The notes below the pieces were generated by a model that was given only the letters and a program-made list of their open reading frames with translations, was not told the origin of the DNA and made no database searches. The position numbers were made by a program, and so were the translations under genes. From Zhihengliuella salsuginis (lineage in GTDB: Bacteria; Actinomycetota; Actinomycetes; Actinomycetales; Micrococcaceae), in the NCBI RefSeq assembly GCF_014651715.1, contig NZ_BMXK01000004.1, positions 220,438 to 284,437 on the forward strand: a stretch of 64,000 bases of DNA. Reading direction: 5' to 3'. Positions 38,046-48,300 of this stretch are shown piece by piece. Each line of letters begins with the position of its first letter. Within the stretch, counting starts at the first letter, position 1.

Positions 38046-38615
38046 TTAGTTTTCGGTGGTGAACGGGAAACCCAGCGCCTTGAGCAGCGCGCGGCCTTCG
38101 TCGTCAGTCTTGGCATTGGTCACCACGGTGATGTCCATACCGCGGACCCGGTCGACCTTGTCCTGGTCGATCTCGTGGAACATGACCTGCTCCGTCAGAC
38201 CGAAGGTGTAGTTGCCGTTGCCGTCGAACTGCTTCGGGGACAGGCCGCGGAAGTCGCGGATACGCGGGAGCGCCAGGGTGACCAGGCGGTCCACGAATTC
38301 CCACATGCGGTCGCCGCGCAGCGTGGCGTGGGTACCGATCGGCATGCCTTCGCGCAGCTTGAACTGGGCGATCGACTTGCGCGCACGGGTCACGACCGGC
38401 TTCTGACCGGTGATGGCGGTCAGGTCGCGGACAGCACCTTCGATGAGCTTCGAGTCCTTGGCGGCCTCGCCGACACCCATGTTCACGACGACCTTGGTCA
38501 GACCGGGAACCTGCATGGTGTTGGCGTAGTTGAACTCGCCCTGCAGTGCCTCGCGGACCTCGGAGAGGTACTTGGCCTTCAGGCGCGGCTGAGTCTTCAC
38601 AGCTGCATCAGTCAT
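38046..38615 (-). CDS. rplE: 50S ribosomal protein L5
   Basis: 189 aa. [66 protein letters not shown] and [16 protein letters not shown] are conserved. Binds 5S rRNA and contacts P-site tRNA. Its ATG overlaps the rplX stop by one base (TAATG). Confidence 0.98.
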   Translation of the reverse strand: MTDAAVKTQPRLKAKYLSEVREALQGEFNYANTMQVPGLTKVVVNMGVGEAAKDSKLIEGAVRDLTAITGQKPVVTRARKSIAQFKLREGMPIGTHATLRGDRMWEFVDRLVTLALPRIRDFRGLSPKQFDGNGNYTFGLTEQVMFHEIDQDKVDRVRGMDITVVTNAKTDDEGRALLKALGFPFTTEN

Positions 38616-38977
38616 TAGAGAGCCTTTCCGGAAGCCTTGGCGTAGCGAACACGCACGGCCTTCTTCTCGCCGTCCTTCTCGACGGTTTCCTCTCGGAAAC
38701 CAACGCGAGTCGGCTTCTTGGTCTCCGGGTCCACCACGGCGACGTTCGAAACGTGCAGCGGGGCCTCGACGACCTCGATACCGCCGGTGGCAGCACCGGA
38801 GGAGTTCTGACCGGCCTTGACGTGCTTGGTGACGCGGTTGATGCCCTCGACGAGAACGCGGTTCGCGTCCGGGAACACCTTCAGGACCTTGCCCTGCTTG
38901 CCGCGGTCGCCGCCACGTTCCTGCTTGGCGCCGGTGATGACCTGAACCAGGTCACCCTTCTTGATCTTTGCAGCCAT
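38615..38977 (-). CDS. rplX: 50S ribosomal protein L24
   Basis: 120 aa. KOW motif in [34 protein letters not shown], then [16 protein letters not shown] and [11 protein letters not shown]. Assembly initiator protein at the exit tunnel. Starts 2 bases after rplN. Confidence 0.98.
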   Translation of the reverse strand: MAAKIKKGDLVQVITGAKQERGGDRGKQGKVLKVFPDANRVLVEGINRVTKHVKAGQNSSGAATGGIEVVEAPLHVSNVAVVDPETKKPTRVGFREETVEKDGEKKAVRVRYAKASGKAL

Positions 38978-38979
38978 GC

Positions 38980-39348
38980 TTACAGCACCTCCGGAGCAAG
39001 GGAAACGATCTTCATGAACTTCTTGTCGCGAAGTTCACGTCCGACCGGCCCGAAGATACGGGTACCGCGCGGCTCGCCCTCGTTCTTGAGGATGACGGCT
39101 GCGTTCTCGTCGAACTTGATGTAGGAACCATCCGCACGGCGGCGTTCCTTCTTGGTACGGACGATGACGGCCTTGACCACATCGCCCTTCTTGACGTTGC
39201 CGCCAGGGATTGCATCCTTGACGGTGGCGACAATCGTGTCGCCGATGCCTGCGTAGCGACGGCCGGATCCACCGAGAACACGGATGGCAAGGATTTCCTT
39301 GGCACCGGTGTTGTCGGCGATCTTGAGTCGCGACTCCTGCTGAATCAC
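38980..39348 (-). CDS. rplN: 50S ribosomal protein L14
   Basis: 122 aa, exactly the family length, from GTG 39348 with RBS CAGGAG. In-frame extension to 39582 has no conserved residues. Conserved [39 protein letters not shown] and [20 protein letters not shown]. First gene of the spc operon, with its own promoter about 240 bases upstream. Confidence 0.97.
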   Translation of the reverse strand: MIQQESRLKIADNTGAKEILAIRVLGGSGRRYAGIGDTIVATVKDAIPGGNVKKGDVVKAVIVRTKKERRRADGSYIKFDENAAVILKNEGEPRGTRIFGPVGRELRDKKFMKIVSLAPEVL

Positions 39349-39591
39349 TATCTGCTCCTGTCGTCTCGCCGGTTCTCTTCTAGAGCCTTGCGGAACGGAT
39401 ATGTACAACCTGAAACTAGCGCTTACCCCTGCTTCAAAACTGCGCGGCCGACCGAGGTCAGCTGCCATGAGTGAAGCAGGGCCGAGGCGAATGTCGCAGG
39501 GCCATGCCGTGGATGCCGGAAAGGCCGGCTCTCGCACGAATGCCTGGCGCCGAGGTGGATAGTCCCGACGCGCAGAACGCACAGACCACCC

Positions 39592-39621
39592 AGTCTAGAG
39601 CATTCTGGCATCAAGCGCCAA
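39592..39621 (-). promoter_or_regulatory. Predicted spc operon promoter (rplN)
   Basis: TTGGCG (39621-39616), 18-base spacer, TAGACT (39597-39592), located just downstream of the rpsQ terminator. Confidence 0.65.
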
Positions 39622-39635
39622 ACCCGTGATATAGA

Positions 39636-39680
39636 ACGACGCCGGCCCCCTCACCTGAGAGGTGAGGGGGCCGGCGTCGT
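39636..39680. terminator. 21-bp perfect hairpin after rpsQ
   Basis: Arms ACGACGCCGGCCCCCTCACCT and complement with a GAG loop, starting 30 bases after the rpsQ stop. It ends the S10 operon. Confidence 0.88.
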
Positions 39681-39709
39681 ACCAGATCAGTCCAGATCTT
39701 CGAGAGGGC

Positions 39710-40000
39710 CTACTTGGCCTTCTCGACGACCTCGACGAGCCGCCAGCGCTTGTCCGCGGACAGCGGGCGGGTCTCGGCGATGACGACCAGGTCGCCGATG
39801 CCGGCGCTCTGGTTCTCGTCGTGGGCCTTGACCTTCTTGTTGCGGCGCAGAACCTTGCCGTACAGGGAGTGCTTTACGCGATCCTCCACGTCGACGACGA
39901 TCGTCTTCTGCATCTTGTCGGAAACCACGTACCCGCGAAGGGTCTTGCGGTAACCGCGGGCTTCTGCCTGCTCAGCCACTGCGTTCTCCTTCTCGCTCAT
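39710..40000 (-). CDS. rpsQ: 30S ribosomal protein S17
   Basis: 96 aa with a 15-residue acidic N-terminal extension. Core: [40 protein letters not shown] and [21 protein letters not shown]-fold protein needed early in 30S assembly. Overlaps the rpmC stop by one base. Last gene of the S10 operon. Confidence 0.98.
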   Translation of the reverse strand: MSEKENAVAEQAEARGYRKTLRGYVVSDKMQKTIVVDVEDRVKHSLYGKVLRRNKKVKAHDENQSAGIGDLVVIAETRPLSADKRWRLVEVVEKAK

Positions 40001-40257
40001 TACTTGGCGTCCTCTGCCGGGGACACGACGTCCTCACGAATGCCCAGCTCGCGCTCGCGCAGCACCGTGTAGATGCGGGCGATATCGCGCTTGACGGACT
40101 TCAGACGACCGTGGTTCTCCAACTGGCCGGTGGCCGACTGGAATCGGAGGTTGAACAGCTCCTCCTTGGCCTTCTTCAGCTCCTCAACGAGAGCCTCGTT
40201 GGTCTGGCCTTCCAGCTTCTCAACAGCAAGATCCTTGGATCCAATTGCCATTCTCAT
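40000..40257 (-). CDS. rpmC: 50S ribosomal protein L29
   Basis: 85 aa, slightly longer than the 63-aa E. coli protein through a C-terminal tail. Two-helix hairpin with [38 protein letters not shown]. Binds SRP and trigger factor at the tunnel exit. ATG 40257 overlaps the rplP stop by 4 bases; an ATG two codons later is possible. Confidence 0.97.
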   Translation of the reverse strand: MRMAIGSKDLAVEKLEGQTNEALVEELKKAKEELFNLRFQSATGQLENHGRLKSVKRDIARIYTVLRERELGIREDVVSPAEDAK

Positions 40258-40670
40258 TCACCACCCTCACGGCGCACGATGCGTGCCTTCAACGGCAGCT
40301 TGTGGATCGCCAGGCGCAGAGCCTCGCGAGCCACCTCTTCACTGACACCGGAGAGCTCGAACAGAACCCGTCCCGGCTTGACGTTGGCGACCCACCACTC
40401 GGGCGAACCCTTGCCGGAACCCATGCGGGTTTCGGCCGGCTTCTTGGTCAGCGGACGGTCCGGGTAGATGTTGATCCAGACCTTTCCGCCGCGCTTGATG
40501 TGGCGCGTCATGGCGATACGAGCAGCCTCGATCTGGCGGTTCGTCACGTATGCCGGCGTCTCAGCCTGGATACCGTACTCACCGAACGAGACCGTGGTGC
40601 CGCCCTTCGCCGCACCCGAACGCTTCGGGTGGTGCTGCTTGCGGTACTTGACTCGGCGTGGGATAAGCAT
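40254..40670 (-). CDS. rplP: 50S ribosomal protein L16
   Basis: 138 aa. [59 protein letters not shown] and [19 protein letters not shown] are canonical. It organises the A-site region of 23S rRNA. Overlaps rpsC by one base and rpmC by four. Confidence 0.98.
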   Translation of the reverse strand: MLIPRRVKYRKQHHPKRSGAAKGGTTVSFGEYGIQAETPAYVTNRQIEAARIAMTRHIKRGGKVWINIYPDRPLTKKPAETRMGSGKGSPEWWVANVKPGRVLFELSGVSEEVAREALRLAIHKLPLKARIVRREGGE

Positions 40671-41473
40671 TACGCCTGTCCTCCTTCTGCGGCAGCCGGA
40701 GCCTCGACCTTGGCGCCGGTGTTGCGGTCGTTACGACGACGGCGCTCGCCGCCACCGCCGCCGGGGCCGCGTCCGCCGCGGTCACCGCCGCGACCACGGG
40801 CCGGAGCAGCGGCAGCCTGAGCAGCCAGCTCCTTGGCGGTCACGTCGCCCTTGTAGATCCAGACCTTCACGCCGATGCGGCCGAAGGTGGTCTTGGCTTC
40901 GAACTTGCCGTAGTCGATGTTCGCACGCAGGGTGTGCAGCGGCACGCGTCCCTCGCGGTAGAACTCCTTGCGCGACATTTCGGCGCCGCCGAGACGGCCG
41001 GCACACTGGACACGGATGCCCTTGGCCCCGGCGCGCATGGCGGACTGCATGGCCTTCTTCATCGCGCGGCGGAACGCCACACGCGAAGCAAGCTGCTCGG
41101 CGATGCCCTGGGCAACCAGCTGAGCTTCGATCTCGGGGTTCTTGACCTCGAGGATGTTCAGCTGAACCTGCTTGCTCGTGAGCTTCTCCAGCTCGCCACG
41201 GATGCGCTCGGCCTCGGCGCCGCGGCGGCCGATGACGATGCCCGGGCGGGCGGTGTGGATGTCGACGCGGACGCGGTCACGCGTACGCTCGATCTCCACC
41301 TTGGCGATGCCGGCACGTTCCATGCCCGTGGTCATCAGCTCGCGGATCTTGACGTCCTCGCGGACGAAGTCCTTGTAGCGCTGACCCGGCTTGCTGGAAT
41401 CGGCGAACCAGTGCGACACGTGGTCGGTGGTGATGCCGAGTCGGAATCCATTCGGGTTGATCTTCTGACCCAT
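40670..41473 (-). CDS. rpsC: 30S ribosomal protein S3 with RG-rich tail
   Basis: 267 aa against 233 in E. coli. KH domain ([20 protein letters not shown]) near 78-97, C-terminal domain [20 protein letters not shown] and [14 protein letters not shown]. Residues 225-267 are a Gly/Arg-rich tail ([17 protein letters not shown]). S3 lines the mRNA entry channel and helps unwind mRNA. It is coupled to rplV and rplP. Confidence 0.98.
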   Translation of the reverse strand: MGQKINPNGFRLGITTDHVSHWFADSSKPGQRYKDFVREDVKIRELMTTGMERAGIAKVEIERTRDRVRVDIHTARPGIVIGRRGAEAERIRGELEKLTSKQVQLNILEVKNPEIEAQLVAQGIAEQLASRVAFRRAMKKAMQSAMRAGAKGIRVQCAGRLGGAEMSRKEFYREGRVPLHTLRANIDYGKFEAKTTFGRIGVKVWIYKGDVTAKELAAQAAAAPARGRGGDRGGRGPGGGGGERRRRNDRNTGAKVEAPAAAEGGQA

Positions 41474-41839
41474 TTAGTTCTCCCCACCCTTCTCCGTGGT
41501 CGAAACAACCACGGTGATGTGGCTGGTGCGCTTGTTGATGCGGAACGCGCGGCCCTGGGCACGCGGCTGGAACCGCTTCATGGTGGCGCCCTCGTTCACG
41601 AAGGCTTCGCTGATGACCAGCTCGTCCTCGTTGAACGCAACACCTGCACGGTCGGCGGCAACGCGAGCGTTGGCGACGGCCGAAGCGACTACCTTGTAGA
41701 CCGGCTCAGAAGCGCCCTGTTGGGCAAACTTCAGAATCGCCAGCGCCTCATTCGCCTGCTTGCCACGAACAAGGTCGACGACGCGCCGGGCCTTCATAGG
41801 CGTCACGCGGATATGGCGCGCAATAGCCTTGGCTTCCAT
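41474..41839 (-). CDS. rplV: 50S ribosomal protein L22
   Basis: 121 aa from ATG 41839 with RBS AAGGAAA; the upstream frame lies in rps[36 protein letters not shown] and the tunnel hairpin [29 protein letters not shown]. The hairpin is of normal length, so no macrolide-type deletion is seen. Confidence 0.97.
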   Translation of the reverse strand: MEAKAIARHIRVTPMKARRVVDLVRGKQANEALAILKFAQQGASEPVYKVVASAVANARVAADRAGVAFNEDELVISEAFVNEGATMKRFQPRAQGRAFRINKRTSHITVVVSTTEKGGEN

Positions 41840-41895
41840 TGCTTTCCTTCTCTCGTCTATCGAAGAAGTGCAAAGCACCTGGTCCCTTGCGGGAC

Positions 41896-42177
41896 CTAGC
41901 GGCGCTTGCCCTTCTTGTCGTCCTTCACGTGGCTGCGGAACGTCCGCGTCAGAGCGAATTCGCCGAGCTTGTGCCCGACCATCGACTCGGTGATGAACAC
42001 CGGCACGTGCTTGCGTCCGTCGTGTACGGCGATGGTGTGACCGAGCATGTCGGGCACGATCATCGAACGGCGGGACCACGTCTTGATGACGTTTTTGGTG
42101 CCCTTTTCGTTCTCAGCAACGACCTTCAGGTAGAGGTGCTGATCTACGAAGGGGCCTTTCTTCAGGCTGCGTGGCAT
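41896..42177 (-). CDS. rpsS: 30S ribosomal protein S19
   Basis: 93 aa, normal. [58 protein letters not shown] and [14 protein letters not shown]. It lies in the 30S head with S13. 12 bases after rplB. Confidence 0.98.
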   Translation of the reverse strand: MPRSLKKGPFVDQHLYLKVVAENEKGTKNVIKTWSRRSMIVPDMLGHTIAVHDGRKHVPVFITESMVGHKLGEFALTRTFRSHVKDDKKGKRR

Positions 42178-42189
42178 GTCTCCAGGCTC

Positions 42190-43029
42190 CTATCGCTTGT
42201 TCTTGCCGGTACGACGACGACGCACAATGAGCTTGTCGCTGTCCTTGTTCGGGCGGCGGGTACGGCCTTCCTTCTTGCCGTTCGGGTTGACCGGGTTACG
42301 GCCACCGGAGGTCTTACCCTCACCACCACCGTGCGGGTGGTCGACCGGGTTCATGACCACACCGCGGACGGTCGGGCGGATGCCCTTCCAGCGGTTGCGG
42401 CCGGCCTTGCCCCAGTTGATGTTCGCCTGCTCGGCGTTGCCCACCTCGCCGATCGTCGCGCGGCAGCGGACGTCGACGTTGCGGATCTCGCCCGACGGCA
42501 GACGCAGCTGGGCGAACTTGCCCTCACGGGCGACCAGCTGGATCGATGCACCGGCAGAACGGGCCATCTTGGCACCGCCGCCCGGCCGCAGCTCCACAGC
42601 GTGGATCACGGTACCGACCGGGATGTTGCGAAGGGGCAGGTTGTTGCCCGGCTTGATGTCAGCGTTGGGACCGGCCTCGATCGCCGCGCCCTGGACGAGC
42701 TTGTTCGGGGCGATGATGTAACGCTTGGTGCCATCGACATAGTGCAGCAGCGCGATGCGGGCGGTGCGGTTCGGGTCGTACTCGATGTGAGCGACCTTGG
42801 CCGGAACGCCGTCCTTGTCGTGACGACGGAAGTCGATCAGACGGTAGGCGCGCTTGTGACCTCCACCCTTGTGACGGGTGGTGATCTTGCCGCTGTTGTT
42901 GCGACCACCGGACTTAGTCAGCGGGCGAACCAGCGACTTTTCCGGAGTGGTCCGGGTGATTTCTGCAAAGTCGGCGACGGAGGAGCCACGCAGGCCCGGC
43001 GTCGTCGGCTTGTACTTACGGATAGCCAT
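42190..43029 (-). CDS. rplB: 50S ribosomal protein L2
   Basis: 279 aa. [37 protein letters not shown], [20 protein letters not shown] region and the C-terminal [19 protein letters not shown] with the conserved His needed for subunit joining and peptidyl transfer. Near-universal sequence, no oddities. Confidence 0.98.
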   Translation of the reverse strand: MAIRKYKPTTPGLRGSSVADFAEITRTTPEKSLVRPLTKSGGRNNSGKITTRHKGGGHKRAYRLIDFRRHDKDGVPAKVAHIEYDPNRTARIALLHYVDGTKRYIIAPNKLVQGAAIEAGPNADIKPGNNLPLRNIPVGTVIHAVELRPGGGAKMARSAGASIQLVAREGKFAQLRLPSGEIRNVDVRCRATIGEVGNAEQANINWGKAGRNRWKGIRPTVRGVVMNPVDHPHGGGEGKTSGGRNPVNPNGKKEGRTRRPNKDSDKLIVRRRRTGKNKR

Positions 43030-43057
43030 TTTTATTCCTCGTTAAAGTGGTCTCCGC

Positions 43058-43363
43058 TTAAGAAAGCGGACCGCCGAAGATGTCGATAGTGCCTTCCTTC
43101 AGTGAGACGATCGCACGCTTGGTAGCTTTGCGTTCGCCCCAACCGAAGCGGGTGCGCTTGCGCTTACCGGCACGGTTCAGGGTGTTGACCGAATCAACCT
43201 TGACGCCGAAGATCTTCTCCACGGCGAACTTGATTTCGGACTTGTTCGAGTTCGGGTCGACCAGGAAGGTGTACTTGCCTTCGTCGATCAGGCCGTAGCT
43301 CTTTTCCGAGACGACGGGAGCAATGATCACGTCGTGCGGAGACTTGGTGAAGGCGGCGCTCAC
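43058..43363 (-). CDS. rplW: 50S ribosomal protein L23
   Basis: 101 aa from GTG 43363, overlapping the rplD stop by four bases (GTGA). Conserved [60 protein letters not shown]. Docking site for trigger factor and SRP. Confidence 0.98.
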   Translation of the reverse strand: MSAAFTKSPHDVIIAPVVSEKSYGLIDEGKYTFLVDPNSNKSEIKFAVEKIFGVKVDSVNTLNRAGKRKRTRFGWGERKATKRAIVSLKEGTIDIFGGPLS

Positions 43364-43965
43364 TTGGCTTCCTCCTTGTTTACCAGGGCATCGAAGGCGA
43401 CCTTGGTGAAGACCACGTCGTCGGCAACCAGCACGTCGTACGTGTTGAGCTGGTCGACGTAGATGACGTGGATCTTCTCGAGGTTGCGCACGGAGAGTGC
43501 GGCAACATCGTCGGCACGGTCGATGACAATGAGCAGGTTCTTGCGCTCAGTGAGAGCACGCAGGGTAGCCAGCGCTCCCCTGGCCGACGGCTTGTCGCCG
43601 GAGACCACGGACTCGATGACGTGGATGCGATCGTGGCGGGCGCGGTCCGAGAGGGCGCCGCGCAGTGCAGCAGCCTTCATCTTCTTCGGGGTGCGCTGCG
43701 AGTAATCGCGGGGGGTCGGGCCATGGACGATGGCGCCGCCGGCCATGTGCGGTCCAACCATCGAGCCCTGGCGCGCGCGGCCGGTGCCCTTCTGCTTGAA
43801 CGGCTTCTTGCCGGTGCCCGAAACCTCAGAGCGGGTCTTGACCTTGTGCGTGCCCTGACGGGCAGCGGCCAGCTGGGCCACGACTACCTGGTGAAGCAGC
43901 GGAACGTTGGTCTGGACGTCGAAGATCTCAGCGGGGAGATCGACCTTCAGTGCAGAGTTAGCCAT
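43360..43965 (-). CDS. rplD: 50S ribosomal protein L4
   Basis: 201 aa. [20 protein letters not shown], then the tunnel loop [20 protein letters not shown] and [20 protein letters not shown]. In E. coli L4 represses its own S10 operon; whether it does so here is not visible. 4 bases after rplC. Confidence 0.98.
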   Translation of the reverse strand: MANSALKVDLPAEIFDVQTNVPLLHQVVVAQLAAARQGTHKVKTRSEVSGTGKKPFKQKGTGRARQGSMVGPHMAGGAIVHGPTPRDYSQRTPKKMKAAALRGALSDRARHDRIHVIESVVSGDKPSARGALATLRALTERKNLLIVIDRADDVAALSVRNLEKIHVIYVDQLNTYDVLVADDVVFTKVAFDALVNKEEAK

Positions 43966-43969
43966 TTGC

Positions 43970-44620
43970 TTATGCTCCCTTCACGGCAGAGCGCACGAGG
44001 ACGACCTGGCCGCGGGCGCCCGGAACGGCACCCTTGATCAAGAGGAGGTTCTTTTCGGCATCCACGCCGTGAACGGTGAGGTTCAGCGTGGTGTGACGGA
44101 CGTTGCCCATGCGGCCAGCCATGCGGAGGCCCTTGAAAACGCGGCCCGGGGTGGACGCGCCACCGATGGAACCCGGCTTGCGGTGGTTCTTGTGGGAACC
44201 GTGCGAGGCGCCGACACCGGCGAAGCCGTGGCGCTTCATGACGCCGGCGAAGCCCTTGCCCTTGCTCTTGCCGACGACGTCGACTTTCTGGCCGGACTCG
44301 AAGACCTCGACAGAGAGTGCCTGTCCGAGCTCGTAGGACTCGGCGTCAGCGGTGCGCAGCTCGACCACGTGACGGCGCGGCGTGACGCCGGCCGACTCGA
44401 AGTGGCCGGCCATCGGCTTGGTCACCTTGCGCGGATCGATCTGGCCGTAGCCGATCTGGACGGCGGTGTAGCCGTCGCGGTCTGCATTGCGCAGCTGGGT
44501 CACGACATTGGAGTCAGCCTGGACGACAGTTACCGGGATGAGAACGTTGTTCTCGTCCCAGACCTGGGTCATGCCGAGCTTCGTGCCCAGCAGACCCTTG
44601 ACATTACGGGTTGCGGTCAT
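43970..44620 (-). CDS. rplC: 50S ribosomal protein L3
   Basis: 216 aa. [57 protein letters not shown] and [20 protein letters not shown]. The peptidyl-transferase-proximal loop is canonical. An early-assembly protein of the 50S. 19 bases after rpsJ. Confidence 0.98.
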   Translation of the reverse strand: MTATRNVKGLLGTKLGMTQVWDENNVLIPVTVVQADSNVVTQLRNADRDGYTAVQIGYGQIDPRKVTKPMAGHFESAGVTPRRHVVELRTADAESYELGQALSVEVFESGQKVDVVGKSKGKGFAGVMKRHGFAGVGASHGSHKNHRKPGSIGGASTPGRVFKGLRMAGRMGNVRHTTLNLTVHGVDAEKNLLLIKGAVPGARGQVVLVRSAVKGA

Positions 44621-44639
44621 AGTCTCTCAGCACCTCCCC

Positions 44640-44948
44640 TTAAAGCTTGATTTCGATGTTGACGTCAGCCGGCAGGTCGAGACGCATCAGCGAATCGACG
44701 GCCTTCGGAGTCGGATCGACGATGTCGATCAGGCGCTTGTGGGTGCGCATCTCGAAGTGCTCGCGGCTGTCTTTGTACTTGTGGGGCGAACGGATAACGC
44801 AGTACACGTTCTTCTCCGTTGGCAGCGGCACTGGGCCGACTACGGTTGCGCCTGCGCGCGTGACCGTCTCTACGATCTTCCGGGCTGAAACGTCAATGAC
44901 CTCGTGGTCATACGACTTCAGCCGGATGCGGATTTTCTGTCCCGCCAT
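44640..44948 (-). CDS. rpsJ: 30S ribosomal protein S10
   Basis: 102 aa, first gene of the S10 operon. [60 protein letters not shown]. Besides its ribosomal role, S10 (NusE) joins NusB in antitermination of rRNA transcripts. Preceded by a long non-coding leader. Confidence 0.98.
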   Translation of the reverse strand: MAGQKIRIRLKSYDHEVIDVSARKIVETVTRAGATVVGPVPLPTEKNVYCVIRSPHKYKDSREHFEMRTHKRLIDIVDPTPKAVDSLMRLDLPADVNIEIKL

Positions 44949-45362
44949 GGCGTCATGCCTCTTTCTGATAGCACTCTCTGTACAATTTCTGTGCCCTAGA
45001 CGTGATCCTCATCGGATCGGCACGCCCCGCACGGACTGAATCCGGATGAATCCGGGTTCCTCACCCCGCCAGGGTCCGACCCCCGTAGTCGGGCGTGTCG
45101 CGCATTCTCTGCGAACGAAATTCGCTGAATGCGGTCTACCCGCGGAGGTCTGCTTGTTTTGGTCCGCTCCGTTCCGGTCGGATCCGACCCTGCCCCGGGC
45201 ATTATCCCGGGCGGGACGCAATCTCTGCTGGAACCGGTCCTGTGCTGCTGGCCGCCAGAAAGGCGTCCGAGAGCAGGCCAAGACATGGAGAGGCACTTGA
45301 ACAACTTGTCTAGTGTTTCACGGATGCCGCCCAAAAACCAATCGGGATGCCTGTGGTTCCGG
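44949..45362. other. 414-base region upstream of the S10 operon
   Basis: No gene of its own is convincing here. It contains a predicted promoter (45307-45334) and then a leader of about 350 bases before rpsJ. Short inverted repeats such as CCCGAC/GTCGGG (near 45077-45092) occur. No terminator for the large membrane-protein gene is evident, so that gene may read through into the S10 operon. Confidence 0.6.
45307..45334 (-). promoter_or_regulatory. Predicted S10 operon promoter
   Basis: TTGGGC (45334-45329), 16-base spacer, TAGACA (45312-45307). The spacing is short but the hexamers fit those before other ribosomal operons in the window. Confidence 0.45.
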
Positions 45363-48300
45363 CTACAACCCCGGGTCCGCGGGTCCCGTCCCCTCGCTCC
45401 GCCGGCCGCGGTTCAGCCTGCGCAACGACAGCAGGGCGAAGGCGATCAGCACGGCGGCCAGCAGCGCCAGCAGGATGAAACTGTAGTCCCGAAGGAACCA
45501 GGCCAGCGCCGCCGCCACCCCGGCCGCGCCCCACCACGCCAGCACACGATCGCCGAGCACGAGCCCCGCGATGACGAAGCCCACGAATCCCACCAGGACC
45601 CACCACTGCGACCATCCGCCATCGGCGAAGACCGCCACCGGGGCCGAACAGGTCAGCACGGCCGCGGCGCCGAGCAGATAGCGCCGCCCGAGTCCGTCCA
45701 CCCCGCCGGCTGCCGGCGGTCGAACGTACTCGCTCACGGCCAACCCGATCGAGACGGCGGTCAACGCCTGGAGGGTCCAGAAGAGGGACGGGTCGCCGAA
45801 CTCGTGCCAGAGCCGGACGGCGTAGGCGGCCACGATCAGCACCGCGCCGTGCTCGGCGAGACGCCTGAAGTGCGCCGGCCACTCCCCCACGGCCAACACG
45901 GCGGCCGCGGCGCCGATCACGCAGGCGGTGACGACGAGCGCCGTTCCACCTCCCTGCCCCACCAGGGCTCCGAGGGTTGCCGCGAGCAGTCCGCCGCGCC
46001 GGGCCCACGGGGCCGCCGCACCGAAGACCCCCGCCTTCCGCCGGCCCAGCGCGCCGAGCACCCACCAGAGGCAGGCCGCGGCCATGAAGGACAGGGCCCA
46101 GAGCCCGGGCCCGACCGCACCCGAACCGAAGACCGCCGCGGACACGGGGCCCGGCCCGGTCAGCGGATCCTGAAGCAACCCGTGCACGGCCGCGGCGCCG
46201 ATCAGGACTGCGGCGCCCACGAGACCGGGCCGCTCCCAGAGGAACGCGAGCCGAACCGCCGCGTAGGCGGCCGCTGCGAGGACGAGCCCCGAGAAGGCCG
46301 AGTGCTCTCCCGCGGCCGCGAACAGCCCGAACCCCGCGAAGACTGCCGCGACGGCGGACGGGCAGGACAGCTCCGCGCCGCCCCGGCCGACCGCCGCACC
46401 CCTCCGCGCAACAGCATCCGCGACCACGACGCACGCCACGGTCCCGGCGGCGAGGGCGACGGCCGCCGCCGGCTGCGTCCAGAGCGGCGTCGGGAGCCAC
46501 CCGCCGCGGCGCAGGTCGATGGCCCCGGACCCGGCGAGGAGACCGGCAGCGAGGGCGACCGGCGGGACCGCCAGCGACCACCGTGCGGCGTCGCCGCTCA
46601 AGCCGCGGCGGGCGAGCACCAACGCATAGGCGGCCAGGCATCCGAGCTGGATCAACAGCGAGGCCTGGTCGGCCCCTCGAGCCCCCTCCAACGTGCCTGA
46701 TCCACTAGTCGAATAGTCCACCGTCAAGAGCATGTAGGCGAAAGGGACGAGAAGGAGCAGGCCCAGCGCGGCCCAGCTCATCGACCGGCGCCCGGCCACC
46801 GCGGCTCCCCCGCCGCGCAGCAGGAGGCGTCCCGCCTGCCCCGCAGCAAGCGTCGCGGCTCCGAGTGCGATACGGGCGTGCCAGTCTGCGTCGAGCCGGC
46901 CGGCGAGGTCCAGCGCGAGCCACGTCAGGAGCGCTTGCGCCGCCACGACGTACACGGCGCGGAATCCCGGGCGCCGCGCGATGAACACGAGGAGCGCGCT
47001 GTAGAGGAACCCCAGCGTCAGGAGGACCTCGAACGCCCAGCCGCGCTCGGGCCAGGCCGGACGCCCGGCGGCCACGAGGAGTGCGACCAGCCACACCGAT
47101 CCGGTGGCCGCCTGGCATGCCACTGTGCGCGCACCATCGCGGGCACGCACGATCCAGGCCGTGCTGGGCATGGTCACGAGCAGGAGCACCCACCAGAGCA
47201 GACGCTCGACGGGGATCCCCATCCACAGGGCATCCGCGGCGACGGCGTGCAGCGCGAGGGCGCCGGTGCCGGCCGCGAGAACGCCGGCGACATGGAGCAC
47301 CCGGGACCCCGCGCCGTCGTCGTGCCGAACCGTAGAGCCGGACGTCCGCCGCAGGGTCGCCAGCGACAGCCCCAGCCAGCCCGCCACCGCCACGGCCAGC
47401 AGCAGGACCAGCTGCGGGCGGAGCCCTGCGGTGTCGGGCGACGCTCCGAGGGCCGACAGGCCGGGTACGGCGACGATGACCAGGCCCAGCACGAAGGGCA
47501 GCAGCAGCAGCAGGTGCACCCGCCCCCAGGTACCGGCTGGGCCCGCGAGGGGGCTTCCGGGCATGCCCTCCGCCCGTCGCCTGACCGCCTCGGCCGCGCC
47601 GAGTGCGAGCGCGCTGGTCGCGGCGACGCGCCACGCCTCGTCGCCGAGCGACCCGTCGGCCAGCCCAATCGGAATCGCCACGGCGCCGACGGCCAGCAGG
47701 ACGGGGACGACCCCGAGACGCGCGACGTATCCGGCGATGCCGATGCCGAGCGCCGCGATCGCCAGCCCGGCGCCGAGCCTCGGATCGCCTCCCTCGAACG
47801 GAGAGGCGTGGAGGGCCGGATGGGTGAAGACCGCGACCGCGGCAGAGGCGCAGGAGAATCCCCACACCTCGGCGCGCCAGGTGCGCGGCCGGTAGATCCG
47901 ACGATGAACGCGGCGCAGGCACGCGACCAGCAGCAGCTGCGCGAGTCCGATCAGCAGCGCCGCCCAGACCACCCGCTCGGCGGTCCCGGACAGCTCGTAG
48001 ACACCCACCAGCAGAGTCGCGCTGGCGACGAGCCGGAGCATCGAGAGGTCCACGGCCCGCGCCGTGCGACCGTCCGTCACGGCCATGGCCCCGTAGTACG
48101 TCGAGGCCGCCGCGCCCACCACCAGCAGGTCTTCCGCCGACAGCGTCCAGGACATCAGGACCGCGGCGACGAGCAACCCGGGGACCAGGAACCGGTGGGA
48201 GGCCACGAACGTGCGCAGGTAGATGCTCCCGAGGAAGGCCGGGCGGACGACTGCCGCCGCGGAGACGAGCGCAGCCAAGACCATCGTGAAGACGAAATAC

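Larger units (their letters stand above)
39349..39709. other. 361-base boundary between the S10 and spc operons
   Basis: It contains the rpsQ terminator (39636-39680), the rplN promoter (39592-39621) and a leader of about 240 bases. No ORF is supported in it. The leader could carry a ribosomal-protein control element, but I see no motif I can name. Confidence 0.7.

Noticed and set aside
39349..39582. 78-residue N-terminal extension of L14
   Set aside because: The GTG start at 39348 with RBS gives exactly the family length; the extension crosses the leader and is not conserved.
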